A stretch of DNA of 64,000 nt from Pyrocephalus nanus (Eukaryota; Chordata; Aves; Passeriformes; Tyrannidae), in assembly GCA_038380795.1 (NCBI GenBank), contig CM076267.1, positions 36,890,232 to 36,954,231 on the forward strand. Direction: 5' to 3'. Position numbers and translations under genes: made by a program. A model generated the notes under the pieces. That model worked only from the letters and a program-made list of their open reading frames with translations. It made no database searches and was not told the DNA's origin. Positions 37,440 to 49,895 of this stretch are shown here, piece by piece; within the stretch, counting starts at the first letter, position 1; every line of letters starts with the position of its first letter.

Positions 37440-37590
37440 AGAGACTTCCTGGCAAGTGCTGAGTTATTAGGCACAATAATTGCCTTACAATGCAATGGTT
37501 GTTGTTGTTGCTAATTAATAAGTAGCGCACTCGATATAAAGGTCTAATTTGAGCAGCAAGTCAGAGCATTAAACAGCGATTTTGGCAAGT
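37440..37590. promoter_or_regulatory. Candidate conserved noncoding element
   Basis: It holds cacaataattgcc, a short (GTT)n, gctaattaataagtagcgc, atataaaggtctaattt and gcattaaacagcg. Repeat-free otherwise. Composition-based call only. Confidence 0.28.
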
Positions 37591-37654
37591 GGAAAAGCAC
37601 CTACCTGTCTTTCCAGGTACACAGGTGGGTCTCATCCCAAGCAAGTTGTGGAAT

Positions 37655-37802
37655 CATATCACAGAATCATGGAATCCCAGGCTGGTTTGGGTTGGAAGGG
37701 ACCTTAAAGCCCATCCAGTCCCACCCCCTGCCATGGGCAGGGACACCTTCCTGTGCCTGGGTTGCTCCAAGTCCCGTCCAACCTGACCTTGAGGTCCTCA
37801 GG
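37655..37802 (-). mobile_element. CR1 LINE 3' fragment
   Basis: Inverted CR1: tatcacagaatcatggaatc, gtttgggttggaagggacct, ccctgccatgggcagggaca, then cccgtccaacctgaccttga. Confidence 0.93.
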
Positions 37803-38376
37803 AGACAATATCATTCTGGTGCTAAACAATTTGAAAGGACACCCAAGAGTGCCAAGGAGGCTGAGTTTTGCTCCTTTCTTTGTGATGTCTCTCAGAAAGC
37901 TGCTACAAAGATGATTTCAAGGCTCCTTTCAGGCTGCTCGGCATTTGGGTCCTGCAGAACTGCTCCAGAGAAAGCTTTCAGAATCTCTGTCCAAGGGCAT
38001 TTTATCACCTTGGCTGACCCTGATTTTGGAACTACCAGTCAAGTTTGGGGTGTAAAGCATTAGAGTGGCTTTTCTTCCACTTTTTTTTTTTTTTTTTTTG
38101 TGAGTTGGTGGCAAACCAGCATGGGTCACATAACCCAAAATAGAGAGTTTACACGTGACTCCAAGTTAGTTTGCTTTCAAAAAGGTGAAGTGGGATTGGG
38201 ACTGGAAGTGTAACAGGATATTTGACAGTCCCTCCTCAGTGGCATTCCCAGATAAGAGTAATGACAGGTCTTACAGCTCATCAGAGCCTGGCTTGACTCA
38301 CTCTCCAAAGACATGAGCCAGGAATGTCAGCAAAGGATGGTGTTGGGTTTGCCCACGGGAATTAACAGCAGCATTC

Positions 38377-38442
38377 CCTGCCCATGGTTGGAATGAGATG
38401 ATCTTCAAGGTCCCTTCCAACCCAAACTAGTGTGTGATTTGA
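38377..38442 (+). mobile_element. CR1 LINE 3' tail
   Basis: Ends with ggaatgagatgatcttcaag, gtcccttccaacccaaacta. Confidence 0.8.
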
Positions 38443-38507
38443 TTTCTACCACCACAGCAGCAACGCTGACTTGCATTCAAAAGCAGTAGCATTTCTTGGT
38501 TTATATC

Positions 38508-38564
38508 AAGGCTGGACTCAGCGATCTTGGAGGTGTTTCCCTGCCTAAATTATTCTGTGATATG
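38508..38564 (+). mobile_element. CR1 LINE 3' tail remnant
   Basis: Degraded end: ggctggactcagcgatcttg, gaggtgtttccctgcctaaa, ttattctgtgat. It may be a second insertion beside the copy at 38,377. Confidence 0.6.
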
Positions 38565-39067
38565 CAGGGAACCAACCAAGTTTGGTTTTGCAGAGGTAAA
38601 TTTTAACTGGTACTTAACTGGGTGGTAAAAACACTTCTGGAAGCCAAGTAATTAAAGGGTGAACTGGGAATTGCCACAAATTCATGTATGCAGAGTCATG
38701 CTCTGTATGATCTCAGCACTTCACAGGAGGACAGGGAGCCCTGGCTAGAGGTAGTTTCCCAAACTTCCCATCTGGATGTATGGAGGGACTGGTAGATGTA
38801 GATACAAGTGATGTTTTGTCCCATTCTACAAACACTTAAATTGGCCTTGCCAGGATTTGACTGAAGGCAAAGAGCAACAACTCAAATTTTGTGGCTTTGT
38901 CTGCTTTTTTAAGGGCACAACTGATTCATGCTACAATATAAAAATTAATCTCGAGGCAAGAATAACCCTGAAGGTTGCTGAAGACGGACAACCTGACTAC
39001 TTGACAGCCCCAGTGGTGTTTTTGCATCGAGCCCAACTCTGTCCCAGCCCTTTACTGAAGTCACACC

Positions 39068-39130
39068 ATTCACGATTGGACTGGATGAATTTAAAGGTCT
39101 TTTCCAACCTGAATGGCTCCATGATTTACA
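39068..39130 (+). mobile_element. CR1 LINE 3' tail remnant
   Basis: Ends with gattggactggatgaattta, aaggtcttttccaacctgaa, tggctccatgattt. Confidence 0.75.
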
Positions 39131-39719
39131 GCAGCATCTACTACCCCCCAAAAAAACCAAAGTCTGACATACAAACACTACTTCAATGGCCTGTTAATCC
39201 TATGAAGAATTAATTACTGCTGAAAACTCCTGGGGGCTGCAACGTTCCCGCTGTGACACTCACAGTCTGTCACTGATGGTGAGGGAAGGATGGAGGGGCA
39301 GGGAGCTTCTTTCCCTCCACTTCTGACTCAGGCAATCAACAAAATTTCCGCTTCCACGCAGAGAACGTTCAGCTTTTCACCCTGAGCGCAGAGCAAGTTA
39401 AAATACGCGTTTCAGCTCATTTAATTCTCCAGCTGCTGAGCCATGGGGTGAATTCGAGTGTCATTCTCAGGGTGAGGAAACAGGAGCCATTTCTGGCTGT
39501 GCAGGAGTGCTGGCACTGCAGCAGAGCTGATCCTGTTATGGAAGGGCAAGGGGAACCAGCGGGAAAAGGCTGAGCCAAGGATGGGGCCACCATTGGACTT
39601 TTCGCTTTTCCACCCTGCCATTGTACCAGGGTTGGGATCAAAGCTAATTTAAGCAGCCACCACGGCTCCACCAGCCCTCCCTCTGCCTCTTTCCACGCAC
39701 AGGTCTCCCTCTCTAACAG

Positions 39720-40085
39720 GTTTCTTGTTCAACAAGCTGCTACTCCGTTCCGCCTGAATAATTTAAAATCAGGGAGCGCAAACAGCAGCAAACACTCACA
39801 CGGAAGACAGGAGACACACTTCAAGCTTCTCTAATTCAGCAAAGGCTTTTTGTGAGCGTGCAGAAAGATCGGGGGGGAGATGTTAATGAAACTATCACCT
39901 CGCTTCAACCTCCCTCTGCTCCCCGAGCTGCTCGGGATCCGTGGCATTCTCACACACCACATTAATTCCAGCATCTCATTAGCTCACTCTTTCCGCTCTT
40001 TAGTCGGATGCCAGCCACGGGGAATGTTCACATTTACATTTGGCATGACTAAAGGGTATGACTAAAGGGTATTCTGAGCTTGTTT
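39720..40085. promoter_or_regulatory. Candidate conserved noncoding element with 13-bp tandem duplication
   Basis: Repeat-free block with retained CpGs (ccgttccgcctgaataattt, ggagcgcaaac), gttaatgaaactatcacctc and ccacattaattcc. The 13-mer atgactaaagggt occurs twice in tandem at 40045-40057 and 40058-40070. Enhancer-like by appearance only. Confidence 0.3.
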
Positions 40086-42090
40086 TCATTCCCCACGTTC
40101 CCCCAGCTGCTGGTTTCACCTTCCCTTGTCTCGCTCTGCCCCTCGCTCTCTGAACTCCAGGCGCCTCCAGGGGCACTGCCAGCTCACAGCAGCTGTTACC
40201 CTCCTCCCAACACGTTAGCAGGGAGCCTTTTCCTACAGAAGTCCTAGGAAAAACTCCTTCATCACAGCTGGTGCAAAGTGGAAAGTGTCTATTTTCCACA
40301 CGGCAAAAAAACCCCACAAACCTCTCCACTCAAAACTTGAAGGGCATCAAATCTGATACAGGTTCACTCAGGTATTTTGAGGTCAAGATTCAACTAAAGG
40401 GCCTCCAAAAATAGAGGGATTTTAAAAGGCTTTAAAAGAGCTCTCAGAAAGATTTTTGCAAAGGTGGGAAAATTGTCAGAGGGCAAGGCTGAAATGGGCT
40501 CTGTGGATAGTGGTTTGCTGCCTGGGCACCTGCTGCTTCCTAGAAATAAGCCAGGAACTAGAAGGGTTTAAGGAATCTGCCTTACAAAAGGAAAGTACCT
40601 ATATATTCACACTGACAGACAGAGTTAAAATGTAGATTTTAGAACCACCTAGATGAGGCCTGATGCATCACCAGCACAGTCAGAGATAACAGGGGCAAGG
40701 GGAAGCACAGCTTTACACACCTGTAAAGATCATGGTCATGTCAGGGGGCTGGGGAAGTTGTTCTCCTGTAAGATTTAGAAGCTGGCTTAAAATCACCGTT
40801 CCAGGACAGTGACAGGTGAGAAAATCTACATAAACAGGAGCTCAACATCCATCTCAGAGCAGGCAGAAAGCATCTGGAGCGCTGTGAGACAGTGGCACTC
40901 CTGCATCAGCACTTGGAATTCAGCTCCTTTTGGAGCGCAGCTATGAAACTGTGGTTAATCTGCACAGTTACAAATCTTCTGGAAAAGGAACCTCAGCCAG
41001 TTCTCACTGGCACGGGCGAAAAAAAACCAAACCCTCCTTCCCAACAAAAAGCTGGGTCCACATCCAGCACATGGCAGGCTGGGTTCTTAAAAGCACATCC
41101 TCCTGAGAAAATGTGATGGCTCATGGGGGAAAACACCTCCAGGGGAAGGGCAGAAAGGTGCTGTACTCCAGAGAGCCAGCTGAACTACTGGCAGCTTCCA
41201 GGGATTTGGGGGTTTTGCTCAACGAGCCAGTCAGCTCAACTGGGTGTGATGTGACAGGGGGGCATTTCACAGAGATGATGAATTGGGCCCAGGTTTCTCT
41301 GTTCTGGAAGATGATCTCAGCTGCCTGGGCTGGAGAAGCAGCTGTTGCTGCTGGAGTAGCTGCCAGAGAAGAGGAGAAGTGGGAGGACCACAGACTTCAG
41401 ATACAGCAGTCTGGCTCAACGAGAAGCTGCCTATTTTTACCACCCCACAGGAAAGTGAACCCTTGTGATCTACCCCCCAAACCTGCTCCCTCTCGCTGGC
41501 TGAGCCAAGGAGCTCCAACTTCTGCGGTGGCTCCGTGTGAAGTGCCGAGATCCTGCATGCAGTTATGCAAATGCTGAAATAACACAGACTTGAAGTGACA
41601 AGCTATTAGGCAGCCTTTAATTCTCACTGTTGTAAAGGCCTTATTAAAACACTGCACTGCAAGGCCGGAACAAACAGGGAAGTGGGAATTTTAAATAACT
41701 TGGAGACGTCCTGGCACCCTCAAATAGGACAGTTACCAACTGAGCCCCGAATATTCCACAGGGGAAGGTCGTGGTTGTTCCCTGCACTTGGACTTGGAAA
41801 GGAAAGCCTTAAGGATGGATCCATTTGCCCACAGAGCAGATTTTGGATGTCTCAGCCCGTGTTCTCCGCTGCTGGAGCTGCTCTGGTGCCTCTGCCCAGT
41901 ACTTTCCAGGGAAAAGTGGGAGGAGGAAGGAGCAGCAGAGAGGAGCTGTTACAGGCTGATCACAGCCATTCCCAGCCCCTCAGGGACAGAGGAGTTGGGA
42001 ATGAAGGAGTGAAGCTGGGCTCGGAAAAAGAGGGGTGGAGAGAAGGTGTTGCTCTATTTTTTGTCCTTGTTTCTCAATGTCCAAATCTAC
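40086..42090. other. Intergenic, no gene recognised
   Basis: Single-copy-looking. The 154-codon frame at 41113-41577 and its antisense shadows carry no recognisable domain. Confidence 0.4.
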
Positions 42091-42092
42091 TT

Positions 42093-42136
42093 TAATGAGA
42101 GAATCCTGTGGGTTGGAAGGAACTGTTACAACCCGC
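42093..42136 (-). mobile_element. CR1 LINE 3' tail remnant
   Basis: Only agagaatcctgtgggttgga then aggaactgttacaaccc remains. Confidence 0.45.
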
Positions 42137-42226
42137 CTCAAAAGGCAGAAGTAACTTTTGTTCTTTGCCAATAAATCCCTTGGGGTGAATAAAAGTACAT
42201 CAATACTAGATGATTAGTGTTTACAG

Positions 42227-42244
42227 ATATATATATATATATAT
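42227..42244. repeat. (AT)n microsatellite
   Basis: Nine at units. Confidence 0.95.
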
Positions 42245-45200
42245 GTGATTTACTTTAGAACAATTTGGTTGCAAAGGAAAGCAGGTATGTAGACATCCAG
42301 GAGGGTGTCTGGCAGCTGCCCAAGGTCAGCCCAGCCCATGTGGAGAGAAGGGGACCTCTGGAACACAAAACTGCTTTCAGAGCAGACAGAATTTGGCTCA
42401 GAGTTCAGGTTTTGTCTGTCCTCTCCTCTCCACACCCTTTGCATCTTATTTCATGTTAAGGTGAAAGCAATGACAGCTGAGTTTTCAAGTCTGGAGACAC
42501 AGACACTCCTCTGGCATTTGCACAGAGCCTTTCACCTGGGAATGTGCTGGCAGCAGAACTGGCTGGTTCAGTGCCACGTTCAGGGGAACAGTCAGCACTG
42601 CCTTTCACTCACCCTGAGAGCAGACAAGGTGCAACCAGCTGCACTGAAGATACTTTTCACTTGGAAAACCTTTTTCTCCTGGATAAAAAAAAATTAAATG
42701 GTTCCTGTGAGAGCAAGCAGCTGATGAAGCCACCCTGTCAATCTCCTTCAGCACTCCCTTTTTTTTTTTTTTTTTTTGTTCTGCACCTTTTTCTTCTTCT
42801 ATCCCATCTTTTAAAAAAATGAGTTTTGTTTTGGGTTTTTTTAGCCTTCACTTTACTCAAAGAAACCTCAAATTGCAAGTACAGCCCAGCCTCTGAAACA
42901 GAATTCAGCAACTGTCAGGATTCCCAACACCCTGAGACGTGAATGTCACATCCAGCAGAAGGAAAGGGGGGCAGGTGGGAAAAGAGCACATGATGAGCAA
43001 GGGCTGGTTTTCCTGAGGTCACAACAGCAGCTGAAGAGCTGTGGAGTGAAGGGGGAGAAGAAAATCTGCACATTAAAGACATATTTATATCCCTGTATAC
43101 ATCCATATGAGTCTCCAGCCATCCCAGCCAGTCTGAGCAGCAGTGATCACACAGAATCACATAATGATGCATTTGTCTTCTAAACTGGCAAAAAACCAAA
43201 CCAACAACCAACCCTTCAGGGCACAGTTCTGTCGCTGTGAAGCCTGGATCTATTAATCTAATGGCAGATGCAACGAGCTCCCACAAGCCACTCCCCCTGT
43301 TCCAAAATCTTCCAAGAAGTTGGTGGGGGGTGTAAACACAGATCGATCTCTTGTTTAGGCTCCACTGACACAGCTATCAGCATGACAGATTAGCTGCTGT
43401 TTGAACCACTCACACCAGCATCCTGCTCTCCTGAAAGAAATATCTGCCAGGAAAAAGCAGAATGAGATCTGAACACAGCACCCCAAACACACACACTCCC
43501 AAAGTTACTCCTCTCCCTACACAACCAGCCCAGGAGACCCAGCATCCCTGATACACCAAAAAACCTGCTCTGCACCGGGGATGGCAGCGAAGGCAAGAGC
43601 AAAGCCCATGTGCCAAATGAAATTCCAATGGAATTCCATCTGTCTGAGCTGCCTGAACAGAGCTGTGCAAGTGGCAAATCCTGTACCAAGTGACGAGTCA
43701 ATCCTCCAAACAGGGGCATAGCAAGGGTCATATTTTACAGCCAGTAAAGCCAACGTGAGGTTGACTTGAGTGACCTCCTCGTCCTCTGGGAGGTGCTGCC
43801 CTTGCACTTGTTGCTCTGCATCATTCACACCCGCCCCTCCCCTCTCGTGGTGTGTCTTTGGGATCCAAACGCAAAGGCAATCCCACAGTTTCATTAATCA
43901 TTTATCTCATCAATCATTTCGAGCCATTTCCCTTTGGGCCACCCAGCCTTGCCTGCAGCTGCCAAAATTCAGGCTTGTTTTCATCTCTAACCTACTTTCA
44001 GAGCTGCCTCTCATGCTCTCAGCTCGTGGCATCCTTACACACTTGAACTGCCTGTCCCTGAGCAGTGCAGAGCAGGATGAGGTGGGAGAAACCAGGGGAA
44101 GACAGGCTGTTTTATGACTGGTTTTTTTATCTGAAATCAGTGTTTTGGAACCAGATGGAGGCTGACTTGTTTAATTCTCCTCTAAAAGCGGACTCAAAAG
44201 AGCAGATCACCACCAAGTGGGCAGCACTCCAGACCAGCAAGTATCTACAGGTCCCTGACCACGGCAAGGCATTTGTGCTCTGTGGTTCCTGCAGCAGCAT
44301 GTCCTGTGGTTACATTAATTGGGATTTGTGCAAGGGAAGCTGGCACAGGGCTCTGCCCCACGCTGGGCTCAGCCACTCAGAACATCATTTACCAGCTCTG
44401 TAAACGAGCACTTGCCATGTTTTTTTAACACATTAGGGGCTGGGGAGGTGTGTTGGGAGGACAGGAATGACATCACTTCTCTGCACTCACGGCAGGTAAG
44501 AGAGAACACACACGGAACAAGATGAGGAAAGTGCTCCCAGGACTTTCAGCTGAGCTTTGCTGTATGCCACTGGCAACTTTTTGCTGAGTTATTTCAGCCA
44601 GAAGAGGGATGAGAAATGAAGAAGTGTCAGAACACAGCCTGTTGCCCAACACTGCACAGCAACTAAACAGTCATTTTGTGAGGAAACAGGCATAATGAAT
44701 AGTCATTTTAAAAAAAGATACAGCCATGTATTCACAGCAGAAAACCAAGGCCTAATATTTCAGCTCCATCTCTTCCAGTGAAGGAACTAAAATCCATGAC
44801 ACTTTTCAAGCAGCAACAGCAACCCAACCATTCCCTTCTGGTCTTTCCCCGACACCCCCACTGCAGCAGGTGTATTTGCAGCCTTTGGCACGTGGGATTT
44901 TCGGACAAAAAGCAGTGTTTTGGTTCACTGAGCACATTGCAGACGCACAGATCTGCTGCTCCACCCCTTTGAACAGGGGGGTCTTTCTCAATGCACAAAC
45001 CTCATCTATTTGAGTCCTTTTCTCTGCTGGGCAAGGGGCCTGCTCCAGAAAATTACCCAGCAAGACCTGTGAGTCCTTTCAAAGCACTCAGGAGCTCAAG
45101 AAGCTGAAAAAAAAATGCCGTGGACAAGTGTTTCATTCTGTTCTTTCCAAGTTTGCAATTAATAAAGCAACAGGTTTTAACCAGCTCAGAAAACCAGACA

Positions 45201-45525
45201 AGTCAAAGGCTCTTGCAATCAATTCTACCATTTCCTATTGTCAGGGCTTCTTCCCCTCAAAATACCTTGTAAGACCATTCCACTAAACAGGAAAGGTCTG
45301 AAAATATTCCTTGGCAGCCCCTGCATCAGAGACCATCCCAGGGGCTTCTGCTTGGTCTTTTTTTTTCACCCTCTCTGTCTGCTTCCAAAATACCTGGAAA
45401 ACCTGCTTAATGGAGATTTCTCAGTGTTGAACAAGGTTGCCTTCAGTATTCAAACACAAAAGGAAATTAAAGACCTTTAAGACATGCACAGAAAATGTTA
45501 CTGGGCTTTTGCTGCCCCATCATTA
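42245..45525. other. Intergenic, no gene recognised
   Basis: T17-18 at about 42760-42777. Otherwise single-copy-looking with no exon or RNA gene recognised. Confidence 0.4.
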
Positions 45526-45527
45526 AG

Positions 45528-45592
45528 TTGACAGTTGGACTGGATGATTTCGAAGGTCTTTTACAACCTCAAAGCTTCAATGAGTCTATCCC
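45528..45592 (+). mobile_element. CR1 LINE 3' tail remnant
   Basis: Ends with agttggactggatgatttcg, aaggtcttttacaacctcaa. Confidence 0.7.
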
Positions 45593-47585
45593 AGTAACCC
45601 ACAGGTGCCACTGAAGTCCCAGGTTTAAATCTTTCTGACCCCATTCTTCTACACAGGACCTCTTGTCGATGAGATTACGGGTTTTCTTTTTCCTGTTTAA
45701 ATCCACAGCCCTCTCCTTGGGATGCTGGTATTTTTCCCTCTCCATCATTCCTCCCAGATCAGGGGGCTCAGCCAACACCATCACCTTCCCCCTGTTCAGA
45801 AGAAAGATCTGCCTCCAAAAGCACATAAGATTCTTTTTAAATTCTCATTAATCAGGGCCTGTAATCCCTGGGATCCTGCCAGGCTCTGTGGTTTTCCTGG
45901 TGATCTCCTCCTTCAAGTCTCACAGATAAATTATGCCCTAAATCAGTTTGGAGGCCAACACAAAATCCCAATCTCCTTCTTGAGCTACGTTTCTCCCAGT
46001 TTAATCTCCCCCTGATTTAATCTCAACCAAACATCCAGATCACTTCTAGGACCTTCACTTCCTTGGAAGAGTTAAGACCCGTGCTTTTAAGCTTCCCTTT
46101 CCAGGTCCAACACTGGTTTTCTAGCCCAGGCTCCCTGTTTGTCACAGAGAACAAGCAGTGCCCACGGACATGTCACCACCACCTTCTCAGAATCCCTCAC
46201 CACATGATGACTGTCAAGTGCTGGTGCTCCATTTCCCACAGAGAGTGCCCACTGTGCCACGAGACTCATCCTGGGAAAAAGGAGAGGGGAGAAAAAAAAA
46301 AAAAAATCAGGATTTTAAAGCCTGCAGAAGGTCTGAAAGGAGCAAACACAATGGCAGCTGTGAATGTCAGGCAGCAGCAAATTTCTTGCTGGTTGTGGAA
46401 GCATTAATTAGCACATCTAATCATTATGAACCATTAGGATGCCCTTGCTAATGTTAACCAGCTGCAGTGAGTGAGCTGAGCTCTTGAATAAAGGGAGAGA
46501 TGGCAGCTGGGAGCAGGTAGAAAACTTCAACTCTAAAATTAAAACCTCTCCATAACCAGAATTTATTTCTCTACCTTTACACATACCAAAAGCACTTTAC
46601 AGCCAAGGCAAGGGGAGGCTGGAAAATTGGATTAAAGTTTTATTTAAAGCCATTTTTTCAAAAAGGGTAAGTTTGTCACGTAGGAGAGAGAAAACTCCAC
46701 TGTCCCATGGACTAAAAAGCAAAACCATCTTTGTGCCTGGAGCAGAATTTAAGCTCTGGGCTGCCACAGGCAAAACAAGCACTTTAAACCTGGCCAGGAC
46801 TTTTTGTGTCAGTCATTCTCCTCTGCATCCCCTGCTCTCTTCACCATTTAAACACACAGATCCTCCTTGCCCAAAGGTCATTTTGCCACACAGCAGGCCA
46901 GAAATCAGGTGGAAAAAATAATAATAAATAAATGGGAATAATTTGAGAGCTGAGCTCCCGCCTCCCCTTGCATTTGTTCAATTCTGACATCTAGTGGGCA
47001 CCAGTGCAAACCAGGAGCAGCACGGCCAGGCTCACCAACAGCCACTGCTTTAGCTACCGATTTATTCTGCCACAAAGGACAATCTCCACCCTCAGCACGG
47101 CTGTGTCTCCTTAAAACCCTCCCAAGTCTCTCTGTTGGACTTGCACGTGCGGACGAACCACGCGCTCGGTCAGGATGGGAAATCGCTCAGGTCCCGATCC
47201 CAACATCTCCCTGCTCTCTGAATCACCACACGGGTTTGGCAGTGAGGGCCTCTCCTTTGTTTCTGAGAGATCATCCAGGGGTCAGTCCGAATTAGCAACC
47301 TGAGAGGAGGCTGCTGACAGCAGAGCATGTGCCAGGAAAGCTCTGCATTCCTCCAGGGTGAGCAATAACCTCCTCTCTAGCATGGGCTGGGCTCCATCCA
47401 GCTCATCATCTCTGCTCTTTGACAGTGGTTTAGGCCAGTTTCACGTAGGACTAAACCCCCCTGTGTGTTGCTGTGAGTTCTACTCATTCCCAGCTATTCC
47501 ACGTGAACTGAATTTGCTGTAGGGCTACCAAGGCACCAGCACCAATCCTGTGGTGGCACCAACCACACCAGTGCCCAGCAATGAC
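45593..47585. other. Intergenic, no gene recognised
   Basis: A14 at about 46292-46306 and a short AATA-rich stretch at 46915-46932. No recognisable exon. Confidence 0.4.
46372..46462. promoter_or_regulatory. Candidate conserved noncoding element
   Basis: Short repeat-free stretch with gaagcattaattagcacatc, taatcattatgaaccattag and gctaatgttaacc. Very high homeodomain-core density over about 80 bp. Confidence 0.28.
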
Positions 47586-47587
47586 CA

Positions 47588-47746
47588 CAGAATCACAAAC
47601 TGGTTTGGACTGGAACGGATCTTAAAGCTCATCCTTTTCTACCCCCTGCCATGGGCAGGGACACCTCCCACTGGACCAGGTTGCTCCAAGCCACGTCCAG
47701 CCTGGCCTTGGCTGGACATCCCCTTCCAGGGATGGGGTGTCCACGT
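47588..47746 (-). mobile_element. CR1 LINE 3' fragment
   Basis: Inverted CR1: agaatcacaaactggtttgg, ccctgccatgggcagggaca, ccactggaccaggttgctcc, cagcctggccttggctggac and ccagggatggggtgtcca. Confidence 0.92.
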
Positions 47747-48766
47747 GGGGTGTGATGCCAAAAAGAGAATCTGGGAAATGAGATGCTGTGACACCCTGGA
47801 GCCCAAATCCCACTGTGCTTCCACAAGTGTTGGCTGGAGGGTGAGAAGGGAACTGAGCCTGTTTTTTCTGCAGCATCACTGGATGGTGGTGTCCTTCACC
47901 CATCCCACACCACGGGAATTCCTGCCCAGACACTGTCAGCATAAAAAGTGTTGGGGTGTACAAAAAAAAAACCAAACAAAACACCAGAGAAAATGCAGAC
48001 AAAAGGAGTGATTCTGCCATGGATGCAGGTTTTGCTACTTCTCCCAGAGAGCAGAAAGTCAGCAGTTTCCATCCTTCCCCAGGGAAACATGGGCTGTGCA
48101 GGGGCCAGGTGTCCTGCCACTGCCCCTGCCCCCACTGAAACTGCTCCTGCTCATTCCCCAAATTACTACACAAGTCCAAATCAACGTAAATCCTCCCCTG
48201 TTCCCTCATCCTACACATTGTAAGGGTGACCATACTGCAGCTTCTGGTGAGGCAACACTCAAACCAAGTGCCACAAAGACACCCCAAGTTCCGTTCTAAT
48301 CCCTTTGCCGTCTCCCTTCAGCCATCGCTCATTTTTTGCTGCCTCAGAGTTTTCTGAGCAACCTTAAAGTCTGCAGGAGGAGAGTTTCTACTCTGCACAT
48401 TCCTGCCAGGGCAAGCAGCATGTGGAAGGGAGCAGGGAAAGCTCCCTCCTTGTCCCTGCTGCGACATAAATCTCCACTCCCGGAGCAAAATCCGACAGCA
48501 AAACGCGTGGTCCGCTCACACAGACCCGACTCCCAGCCGGGGGGAGGGCCGGGAGGGAACATCCACAGCAATTGTCATTGGTATGCTGGAGCATCAAATG
48601 CTTGAGTCAGCGATTTGAGACCAGGACAAAGGAAATACTACTCCCTGCTGCCAGATAAACATCTGCACAGCAGATGCCACGTCAGCTTCTAGGTGTGAAG
48701 GCAATTTGCATACATGCAGCAGGGAGCAGAATTCATTTTGCTGGGGGGAAAATAAAGAGTTTTCTT

Positions 48767-48770
<4 letters not shown>

Positions 48771-48807
<37 letters not shown>
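48771..48807. repeat. T37 homopolymer
   Basis: Uninterrupted run of 37 T, the longest homopolymer in the window. No retrotransposon body is recognised on the side where a minus-strand poly(A) tail would need one. Confidence 0.95.
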
Positions 48808-48808
<1 letters not shown>

Positions 48809-48847
48809 TGGAGAAGTGCACATTTGATTATCATACATCAGCAATCT

Positions 48848-49142
48848 ATAGAATCACGGAGCATCCAGAGTTGGAAGGGACCCACGAGGATCACTGACTC
48901 CAACTGCTGGCCCCACATCGCTGCTTTTAGGCCAAGAGAACTGTCTGTTGGGGACTGGGAAAAGCAAGAGTGAAACAGGGAGGAGTACAAACCCAGCTGG
49001 TTGATGTGTCAGTCCACCTTATCCTCCCCAGGACACAAAGACAGGTCTTGGGGGAACAGCCCAGGAGGTTTTTCTGCTCACCTTTCACTAGACCAGGTTG
49101 CTCCAGGCCCCATCCAAGCTGGCCTTGAAGGGCTGATTGTTC
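48848..49142 (-). mobile_element. CR1 LINE 3' fragment in two pieces
   Basis: The inverted tail atagaatcacggagcatcca then gagttggaagggacccacga occupies 48848-48905. A second piece, cactagaccaggttgctcca then ggccccatccaagctggcct, lies at 49085-49130. The 150-180 bases between are not CR1-like, so this is either one interrupted element or two insertions. Confidence 0.75.
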
Positions 49143-49765
49143 CCAGTTCTGTCGAGCCAAGCAAAGCAAAAGGACCATGGAAAAGGCAAACATCCCTTCC
49201 TCTGTTGGACCTCTACACCTTATCAGCACCTTTCACCTCCTTCTGCTCCCAGCTGCTGCTACAGGTGATCAACGAGGGCTCTGACTGTGTCTTCCTGCTT
49301 TTGAGATAGAAATTCCTACAAATCAGGTCACCTCGCTGCAACGAGCAGGGAAAATTAACTGGGAGCCAAACTGGGTGGGAGAGCCGCTTCAGACAGAAAA
49401 AACAGTTGATTTTGACAGTGGCATAACTGATAAAGCATTAAAAAACTCCACAAGAACCCCCCCCAAACTGCACAGTAACCTTTCCCCGTCACAAAGAGCT
49501 GCAGGGTGGGCTCTGGGCGTGGAGTGGAGGGGAACAGGACAAGACTGCTCAGACCTGTTTCCTGGGAGAGGAATACATCAGAGGTCTGCTCTAACCTGGC
49601 CTCCTTCCTAAAGCCACTGGTACCTGACAATCAGTGTCCCTCAGCTCCCCACATGAGCGGCCAAGTACCCATTAAAGCCAGATTTCCTGGTGGGCTACAA
49701 CTCAAGCCTTGGGATTTGTAGCAAGACAGCTTTTCTGCAGCTGCTGCACCCCGGGAGAAAAAGGA
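49143..49765. other. Intergenic, nothing recognised
   Basis: No coding, RNA or repeat signal seen. Confidence 0.4.
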
Positions 49766-49767
49766 AT

Positions 49768-49895
49768 CGAGTGAGTTTGTTGGTTTGAATGATCAATAAT
49801 TAGCTGAGAGCATTACAGAAAATTACAAGCAACCAGAGAGCAACGTAGAACAAACAGATGGAATAACGAGCTTTTAATAGCATCATTATGGGATG
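49768..49895. promoter_or_regulatory. Candidate conserved noncoding element
   Basis: Repeat-free, with gaatgatcaataattagctg, agaaaattacaagc, gagcttttaatagcatcatt. Even AT-rich composition unlike the GC-richer flanks. Confidence 0.28.
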
